From: an uncultured Eubacterium sp.
GTDB lineage: Bacteria; Bacillota; Clostridia; Lachnospirales; Lachnospiraceae
Direction: 5' to 3'
Assembly: GCA_905236735.1 (NCBI GenBank)
Contig: CAJOOU010000025.1
Span: 1-5,232, forward strand
Length of the DNA: 5,232 bases
This document shows, piece after piece, positions 1 to 4,348 of the stretch. The notes under the pieces were generated by a model. That model was given only the letters and a program-made list of their open reading frames with translations. It made no database searches and was not told the origin of the DNA. The stretch's first letter is position 1. Every line of letters begins with the position of its first letter. The position numbers and the translations under genes were made by a program.

Positions 1-291
1 ATTATGGTATCGTGCGGCGGAGGAGCAGTGCTTAAAGACGAGAATATCGAAATAATGAAAAAAAGCGGAAAAGTGGTGTATCTCAAGGCTTCGGCAGATA
101 CCATATTCGAACATGTCAGATATTCTCATAACAGACCTCTTCTTGAAGGCAATATGAATGCCTATTATATTGAAAAACTTCTGACAAAGAGGCTGCCGTT
201 TTATGAAAAAGCGGCTGATGCTGTTATTGATACCGACGGTAAAAACATTAAAGAAATAACACAGCAGCTGAGGGATATTTATTCAATATAA
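1..291 (+). CDS. aroK: Shikimate kinase, C-terminal part (5' end outside window)
   Basis: Shikimate kinase phosphorylates shikimate at the 3-hydroxyl with ATP in the cytoplasmic pathway to chorismate and aromatic amino acids. The reading frame is open from base 1 and ends at TAA 289-291, giving 96 codons, roughly the last 55-60% of a usual ~170-residue enzyme. Visible family marks, numbered from the first codon here, are the shikimate-binding GGGAV (residues 6-10), the strand VVYLKA (25-30), the LID-region RPLL with its arginine (45-48), and the conserved R64 of KRLPFYEKAAD, equivalent to the arginine that holds the shikimate carboxylate. The Walker A loop and the DxD-type shikimate-binding residues lie upstream of the window. 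The ATG at base 4 is internal and not the start, because it falls just before the GGG motif. No hairpin terminator follows the stop. The identification is firm; the choice of aroK over aroL as symbol is conventional. Confidence 0.93.
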   Translation: MMVSCGGGAVLKDENIEIMKKSGKVVYLKASADTIFEHVRYSHNRPLLEGNMNAYYIEKLLTKRLPFYEKAADAVIDTDGKNIKEITQQLRDIYSI

Positions 292-294
292 TCT

Positions 295-323
295 TTGCTT
301 TTTTCGGGGTGCTATGATAGAAT
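295..323 (+). promoter_or_regulatory. Probable sigma-A promoter with extended -10 for the tRNA-Arg gene
   Basis: A -35-like TTGCTT (295-300) is followed after exactly 17 bases by TAGAAT (318-323), which matches the TATAAT consensus at five of six positions. A TG at 315-316, one base upstream of the -10, gives an extended -10 element that can compensate for the weak -35 (three of six). Transcription would start near 330, leaving a 5' leader of about 17 bases before the mature tRNA at 347. No terminator separates it from aroK, so readthrough from aroK is also possible. It is inferred from consensus and spacing only. Confidence 0.6.
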
Positions 324-346
324 AAATATTGCGTTATTTACTGTCA

Positions 347-418
347 GCATTCGTAGTTTAATGGATAAAACATCGGATTCCGGTTCCGAAGCTGCGGGTT
401 CGATTCCTGTCGAATGCA
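347..418 (+). tRNA. tRNA-Arg, anticodon CCG
   Basis: The 72-base sequence folds as a complete cloverleaf. The acceptor stem is 347-353 with 411-417 (seven Watson-Crick pairs), the D stem 356-359 with 368-371, the anticodon stem 373-377 with 385-389 (five Watson-Crick pairs), and the T stem 394-398 with 406-410 (two G-U pairs). The T loop TTCGATT is standard. The anticodon loop 378-384 has T33, CCG at 380-382 and G at position 37, so it reads CGG arginine codons. The D loop AATGGATA has the GG pair followed by A, consistent with the A20 arginine identity base known from E. coli. The discriminator base is A418. CCA is not encoded, so the nucleotidyltransferase must add it, as is common in clostridia. 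The D stem has only one G-C pair and is weak. No integrase or attachment-site duplication is visible beside it. Confidence 0.96.
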
Positions 419-420
419 TT

Positions 421-439
421 TGTCCGTATCATACGGATA
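421..439 (+). other. Short hairpin between the tRNA and the SH3-protein gene
   Basis: Bases 421-428 pair with 432-439 (eight pairs, one of them G-U) around a three-base TCA loop. The right arm contains ATACGGA (431-437), and the same seven bases recur at 447-453 overlapping the ribosome binding site of the next gene. No T-run follows, so it is not a normal intrinsic terminator. It may mark the 3' trailer of the tRNA precursor or act on the leader of the downstream mRNA. Its function is unknown. Confidence 0.4.
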
Positions 440-450
440 CTAAATAATAC

Positions 451-456
451 GGAGGA
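451..456 (+). promoter_or_regulatory. Ribosome binding site of the SH3-domain protein gene
   Basis: GGAGGA lies seven bases before the ATG at 464. It is the strongest Shine-Dalgarno sequence in the window and fixes the start of the 384-residue protein. Its first three bases belong to the ATACGGA copy (447-453) that could pair with TCCGTAT at 423-429. Confidence 0.85.
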
Positions 457-463
457 CGGCATA

Positions 464-1618
464 ATGTCAGAAAACGACAACAATAAATCAGACTTAAATT
501 CGCTGATAAACAGCATTAAAACAATAGATTTTAAAGATATAACACATGAGATTGCTTCACTTAAGGACCTGCCGGAGCTCGGACCGAAGGAGTATTTTAA
601 AGAACATAAGATAATAACGGCTTTTCTTGCTCTCATTTTATGCTGCGTAATTCTCGGAATCTGCGCGATAGGATATGCAAAAGGATTCGGAAGCGCATCG
701 GGAGATGCAGCCGGCTCGGGAGATGCTTCGGGCGACTATGTATATGAGGAGTTTGAGGTAGATGCCTATGAGGAAATAAATACGCTTATGACCTCGTATT
801 ATACAGCATATGCCGACGGAGATATGGATACTTTAACCCGGCTTGCAAGCCCGCTTTCCGACTTTGAACAAAGCTATATCCAGGTAATGAGTGAATATGT
901 TGAAAGCTATAACGATATTACGGTTTATACAAAGAGCGGACTGGATGAGGATTCTTATATAGTATCTGTTTCCATGATGATGAAATTTGTGGATGTGGAA
1001 ACAGAGGCTCCGGGTATAGAGACTTTCTATATTCAAAAGAATGAGGACGGAGAGTGGTATATCAATAATCTTTACAGCTGGTTTAATTATTCGAGCGGAA
1101 CACTTGAGGCTGATGAGGCCATAGTTAACAGGATTTCCGCATATGAATCCGAGACAAATGTTGTGGAACTTTTCAGTCAGATAGAGACATCATACAATGT
1201 CGCTCTTGAAAATGACGAAGCCCTTGCAACCATGGTGCAGGTAACCGTCCCGGAGGCAATATCAAAATGGGCAGCCGAATATACTCAGGAGGATACTCAG
1301 ACAGCCGGGGAGGAGACTGCATCCGACGAAGAAGCATCGTCCGAAGAAGAAGAGACTGAGCAGGCTGATGCTGACGAAACAGAGAGTGATGATGAAAGTG
1401 AAACAACCACGGCACAGTATATAGATGAGGGTACGGAAATATATCTTCAGGAAAGCCTTGTTGTCAGAAAATCAATGAGCTCCGAAGCTGACAGAGTCGG
1501 CACTGCATTCCCGGGCGAGACTCTGAAGGTTATTCAGAGTTACGAAGAAGGATGGACAAAGGTTAAGTGGGGCGATGAGACAGGTTATGTCAGAACAGAC
1601 CTTCTATTGGAACAATAA
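464..1618 (+). CDS. Membrane-anchored protein with probable NTF2-like domain and C-terminal bacterial SH3 domain
   Basis: No specific function is recognised. The 384 residues show a hydrophilic N-terminus (1-48), one membrane helix (about 50-71, preceded by KEHK and followed by YAKGF), and a Gly/Ser/Asp/Ala linker (74-92). A domain at about 95-205 resembles NTF2-like folds: it has a helix with YYTAYADGDMDTL, then alternating strands ending in FYIQKNEDGEWYINNLY. A coil at 215-271 precedes a Glu/Asp/Ser/Thr-rich linker (about 272-316). The C-terminal SH3b domain (about 320-384) carries the typical pattern VVRKSMS, VGTAFPGETLKVI, GWTKVKWGDETGYVR and DLL. The lack of a cleavable signal peptide and the single helix suggest N-in/C-out topology, with SH3 placed at or in the cell wall. 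Bacterial SH3 domains often bind peptidoglycan peptides, so a wall-sensing or wall-attachment role is an inference. It has its own strong ribosome binding site and a terminator behind it. It may be co-transcribed with the tRNA upstream, since no usable separate promoter is seen. No catalytic domain is present. Confidence 0.88.
   Translation: MSENDNNKSDLNSLINSIKTIDFKDITHEIASLKDLPELGPKEYFKEHKIITAFLALILCCVILGICAIGYAKGFGSASGDAAGSGDASGDYVYEEFEVDAYEEINTLMTSYYTAYADGDMDTLTRLASPLSDFEQSYIQVMSEYVESYNDITVYTKSGLDEDSYIVSVSMMMKFVDVETEAPGIETFYIQKNEDGEWYINNLYSWFNYSSGTLEADEAIVNRISAYESETNVVELFSQIETSYNVALENDEALATMVQVTVPEAISKWAAEYTQEDTQTAGEETASDEEASSEEEETEQADADETESDDESETTTAQYIDEGTEIYLQESLVVRKSMSSEADRVGTAFPGETLKVIQSYEEGWTKVKWGDETGYVRTDLLLEQ
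698..735 (+). repeat. Short in-gene repeat coding a Gly/Ser/Asp/Ala linker
   Basis: TCGGGAGATGC occurs at 698-708 and again at 716-726 (18-base period), with a degenerate third copy TCGGGCGA at 728-735 (12-base shift). It encodes the SGDA-rich linker directly after the membrane helix of the SH3-domain protein. All steps are multiples of three, so slippage here would lengthen or shorten the linker without breaking the frame. Confidence 0.6.
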
Positions 1619-1624
1619 CATAAT

Positions 1625-1655
1625 GCCCGGACCTACCGGTCCGGGCTTTTCATTT
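1625..1655 (+). terminator. Intrinsic terminator after the SH3-domain protein gene
   Basis: GCCCGGACC (1625-1633) pairs perfectly with GGTCCGGGC (1638-1646), giving nine base pairs, eight of them G-C... or seven G-C if only the outer and inner runs are counted strictly, around the loop TACC. It is followed by TTTTCATTT. It begins six bases after the TAA at 1616-1618. The T-run is short and interrupted by CA, so some readthrough into rluF is plausible. Confidence 0.9.
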
Positions 1656-1659
1656 AGGA
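1656..1659 (+). promoter_or_regulatory. Ribosome binding site of rluF, abutting the terminator
   Basis: AGGA lies seven bases before the ATG at 1667; a second purine run AGGG (1661-1664) is too close to the start to be ideal. The in-frame TAG at 1655-1657 rules out any longer upstream start for rluF. The site begins directly at the end of the terminator T-run, leaving no room for a conventional promoter between terminator and gene. Confidence 0.6.
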
Positions 1660-1666
1660 TAGGGAT

Positions 1667-2368
1667 ATGGATGAAGCAGTAAGAATAAACAAATACTTAA
1701 GCGAAGCCGGATACTGCTCAAGGAGGCAGGCAGATAAGCTGCTTGAAGAAGGCAGGATCACCATAGACGGAAAAATCGCCGATATGGGTCAAAAGGTGAT
1801 GCCGGGACAGGTAGTATGTGCAGACGGCAGAAAGCTTACCAAAGAAGAGGAAAAAATTCTCATCGCTTTTAATAAGCCGAGAGGAATAGTATGTACAAGC
1901 GGTAAGTATAAGGATAATATTATTGATTATGTAAACTATCCCAAGAGAATATATCCGGTTGGCAGACTGGATAAGGACTCAAGCGGACTTATATTTCTGA
2001 CCAATCAGGGAGAACTGGTTAACAAGATTCTCAAAGCGTCAAATTACCATGAAAAAGAATATATAGTTACCGTCAATAAAGACCTTACAAAGGAGTTTTT
2101 GGACGGAATGAGGCAGGGTGTACCGATTCTTGATACGGTAACGAGGAAATGCACGGTCAAAGCTTTATCAAAGAGAACATTCTCGATTATACTGACACAG
2201 GGACTTAACAGGCAGATAAGGCGTATGTGTGAGTATTTCGATTACAGGGTGAGAGAACTTAAAAGAGTCAGGATTATGAATGTCAGGCTCGGAGATCTCG
2301 AGGAAGGAAAATACCGCGAGCTGACCGAAAAGGAGATGAGTGAGCTTCAAAGGGGGCTGAAAGGCTGA
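1667..2368 (+). CDS. rluF: 23S rRNA pseudouridine synthase, RluF type (RsuA/RluB/E/F family)
   Basis: The enzyme isomerises a uridine to pseudouridine in structured RNA; E. coli RluF acts on U2604 of 23S rRNA and also on U35 of tRNA-Tyr. The 233 residues start with an S4 RNA-binding domain (about 5-60: RINKYLSEAGYCSRRQADKL, then ITIDGK). The catalytic domain follows, with motif II GRLDKDSSGLIFLTN (99-113), in which D102 is the catalytic aspartate, and motif III LTQGLNRQIRRMCEYF (176-191). The phrases LVNKIL (118-122), NYHEKEYIVTV, GVPIL (151-155) and RIMNV match RluF rather than RluB or RsuA in my recollection of the E. coli sequence. The exact target base in this organism is not proven. ATG 1667 is the only possible N-terminal start, because an in-frame stop lies at 1655. 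It is the first gene of a tight cluster: its TGA ends one base before the ligA ATG. Confidence 0.92.
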   Translation: MDEAVRINKYLSEAGYCSRRQADKLLEEGRITIDGKIADMGQKVMPGQVVCADGRKLTKEEEKILIAFNKPRGIVCTSGKYKDNIIDYVNYPKRIYPVGRLDKDSSGLIFLTNQGELVNKILKASNYHEKEYIVTVNKDLTKEFLDGMRQGVPILDTVTRKCTVKALSKRTFSIILTQGLNRQIRRMCEYFDYRVRELKRVRIMNVRLGDLEEGKYRELTEKEMSELQRGLKG

Positions 2369-2372
2369 TATG
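2351..2372 (+). promoter_or_regulatory. rluF-ligA junction with ligA ribosome binding signals
   Basis: Only one base (T2369) lies between the rluF stop TGA (2366-2368) and the ligA ATG (2370-2372). AAAGG (2360-2364) sits five bases before the ATG and a stronger AGGGGG (2351-2356) thirteen bases before it, both within rluF codons. This arrangement favours re-initiation by ribosomes finishing rluF. Confidence 0.65.
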
Positions 2373-4346
2373 GATAAGAAAAAAAGAATAGAGGAACTTG
2401 TTAATACATTAAATGAAGCCTCCAGAGCTTATTATGGCGACAAAGATGAAATAATGAGTAACTTTGAGTGGGACAGAGGCTTTGATGAACTGACCGCCCT
2501 TGAAGAGGAGACGGGATATATACTAAAGGATTCTCCGACGCAAAATACCGGGGCGGAAGAGGTTATCCCGGGAGCAACAAGAGAAAAACATGAATATCCG
2601 GCTCTTTCGCTTGCCAAAAGCAAGGATGTAAATGTACTGAAAAAATGGGCCGGTGAGCGCGATATATGGCTTTCATGGAAGCTGGACGGACTGACTCTTG
2701 TAGCCACATATGACGAAGGAAGGCTTTCAAAACTTATGACAAGGGGAAAAGGAGAATACGGAAACAATATTACCTACCTTGCTCCTTATATAAGAGGTCT
2801 GCCTCAAAGTGTCAGCGAGAAGGGGCATCTGGTTGTAAGGGGAGAGGCTGTAATATCGTACAGCGATTTTGAAGATATCAACAATCTTTTGGGTGAAGAT
2901 GAGCAGTATGCCAACCCGAGAAACCTTGTGTCCGGCACAATGTCTTTGGATGTTTCAAGGGCAGGTGAGGTAAAGGAAAGATGCGTTGGATTTAATGCAT
3001 TTACCCTTGTCCATCTCGACAGGGAGATGGTCTCGTGGGGAGAGAGGATGACCTTTTTGGAGTCTCTTGGATTTACCTGCGTGGAAAGGGAACTTACCAG
3101 GGCGGAAAATCTCGAAGAGGTTATCCAAAGGTGGACACAGAAGGTAAAATCGGGACAGATGGATATACCTGTTGACGGTCTTGTCATTACCTATGATGAT
3201 ACCGTATATGCCGCATCGGGAACGGTAACCGGCCATCACGCCACAAACGCCGGTATGGCATTTAAGTGGAAGGATACCGAGGCTGAGACTGTGCTTGACC
3301 ATATTGAGTGGAGCTGCGCGGCAGGGTCGATTTCTCCCGTTGCGGTTTTCGAGCCGGTAAGACTTGAAGGCACAGAGGTAAAAAGAGCCTCGCTTTGCAA
3401 TATTACCGAGATGAAAAGGCTCGGAATTGGAGCAGACAAAAAAACCCGTCTAAAAGTCATAAAGGCAAACATGATTATCCCTAAGGTAGTGGAGGCAGAC
3501 GGAGCCGGTACGGAATTTGAGGTGCCGGACAAATGTCCTGTATGCGGAGCACCTACTGAAATCCGTATCGGCAGGGCTATAGGTACGGAAACGCTTCACT
3601 GCGTAAATGAAGACTGTATTGCCAAACATATTAAAAAATTTACAAGGTTTGTAAGCAAACAGGGAATGGATATAGACGGTCTTTCGGTAAAGACGATAAT
3701 CAGATTTATAAACGAAGGCTTTATAGAGGATTTTGCCGATATTTTCGATATTGCCAAATACAAAAGCGAGATAGAAAATCTTGAAGGCTTTGGAGCAAAA
3801 TCGTACAGTAATATAGCCTCTTCCGTTGAAAGGAGCAGGAAGGTAAGTCCGGTTAATTTTATTTTTGCCCTGTCCATACCGCTTATCGGAGCAGATGCGG
3901 CGAAAAAAATCATCGCTGCCTGTGGCAGTGAAGGGTTTATGGAAAGACTGGAAAACGGAACAGGATTTGAAGATGTAAGTGGCATAGGACCGGAAAAATC
4001 CGCATCCGTGCTGGAGTGGTATGCATCAGAAAAAAACAGAGTCCTTTTTAAAAAGCTTACAAAGAAGGTTCAGGTCGAAAAAACAGAACCCGAAGGGCTA
4101 AAAGAAGGAAGCTGCCTTGGCATTACTTTTGTCATCACGGGTGATGTGAATGTTTTTAAAAACAGGGATGAGTTTAAGACATATGTCGAAAGTCAGGGAG
4201 GCAAGGTTACCGGAAGCGTTTCTAAGAAAACCGATTACCTTGTAAATAACGATATTACTTCATCGTCTTCAAAAAACAACAAAGCAAAAGAACTTGGAAT
4301 TGAGATAATTACAGAAGAAACATTTGTTGAAAGGTTTGGAAAATAA
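2370..4346 (+). CDS. ligA: DNA ligase of the NAD-dependent LigA family, divergent variant
   Basis: LigA joins DNA nicks with 5'-phosphate and 3'-OH ends in replication and repair, using NAD+ to adenylate its own lysine. The 658 residues match the usual ~650-670, and all domains are present in order: Ia (1-60, ending DSPTQNTGA), adenylation domain (about 70-310), OB fold (about 311-385, with SPVAVFEPV and KRASLCN), Cys4 zinc site (C389, C392, C411, C416), helix-hairpin-helix repeats (about 425-575, including GFGAKS and VSGIGPEKSA), and BRCT domain (about 582-658, GITFVITGD and GSVSKKTDYLV). The adenylated lysine is K104 in WKLDG; E159 of VRGEA, R184 of NPRN, D269 of VDGLV and K299 of MAFKW align with conserved active-site residues. 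Classical motifs differ elsewhere: TRGKG for TRGDG, T274 where motif IV has Lys, S102 where ELK/EPK has Glu, and N31/W34 in the NMN region. The frame is intact, so it appears functional. It probably represents a clostridial subfamily; whether a classical LigA also exists in the genome cannot be seen. Confidence 0.92.
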   Translation: MDKKKRIEELVNTLNEASRAYYGDKDEIMSNFEWDRGFDELTALEEETGYILKDSPTQNTGAEEVIPGATREKHEYPALSLAKSKDVNVLKKWAGERDIWLSWKLDGLTLVATYDEGRLSKLMTRGKGEYGNNITYLAPYIRGLPQSVSEKGHLVVRGEAVISYSDFEDINNLLGEDEQYANPRNLVSGTMSLDVSRAGEVKERCVGFNAFTLVHLDREMVSWGERMTFLESLGFTCVERELTRAENLEEVIQRWTQKVKSGQMDIPVDGLVITYDDTVYAASGTVTGHHATNAGMAFKWKDTEAETVLDHIEWSCAAGSISPVAVFEPVRLEGTEVKRASLCNITEMKRLGIGADKKTRLKVIKANMIIPKVVEADGAGTEFEVPDKCPVCGAPTEIRIGRAIGTETLHCVNEDCIAKHIKKFTRFVSKQGMDIDGLSVKTIIRFINEGFIEDFADIFDIAKYKSEIENLEGFGAKSYSNIASSVERSRKVSPVNFIFALSIPLIGADAAKKIIAACGSEGFMERLENGTGFEDVSGIGPEKSASVLEWYASEKNRVLFKKLTKKVQVEKTEPEGLKEGSCLGITFVITGDVNVFKNRDEFKTYVESQGGKVTGSVSKKTDYLVNNDITSSSSKNNKAKELGIEIITEETFVERFGK

Positions 4347-4348
4347 TG
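4329..4348 (+). promoter_or_regulatory. ligA-metA overlap (TAATG) with weak metA ribosome binding signals
   Basis: The ligA stop TAA (4344-4346) shares its last A with the metA ATG (4346-4348). GAAAGG (4329-4334) lies eleven bases before the ATG and GGA (4338-4340) five bases before it, so neither is an ideal Shine-Dalgarno. Translation of metA is therefore probably coupled to ligA. There is no space for a leader riboswitch or a metA-specific promoter in the intergenic position. Confidence 0.65.

Noticed and set aside
291..310. Possible terminator for aroK at the run of six T (299-304)
   Set aside because: No stable hairpin lies directly upstream of the T-run; the sequence is better explained as part of the tRNA promoter region.
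347..418. tRNA gene as an integration site for a mobile element
   Set aside because: There is no integrase, no duplicated tRNA 3' end and no change in sequence character downstream within the window.
421..439. Intrinsic terminator after the tRNA
   Set aside because: The hairpin is followed by CTAAATAATACGG and not by a T-run.
420..448. Possible promoter TTGTCC (420-425), 17-base spacer, AATAAT (443-448) for the SH3-protein gene
   Set aside because: Transcription would start near 455, inside or after the GGAGGA ribosome binding site, so the transcript would lose its translation signal.
1173..1415. Minus-strand open frame of 80 codons opposite the acidic linker
   Set aside because: Its His/Leu/Pro/Arg-rich translation is what reverse reading of Glu/Asp/Ser codons produces; no start signal is evident.
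4300..4346. SAM riboswitch or other methionine leader in front of metA
   Set aside because: metA overlaps the ligA stop, and the upstream bases are ligA BRCT-domain codons with no riboswitch-like stems.
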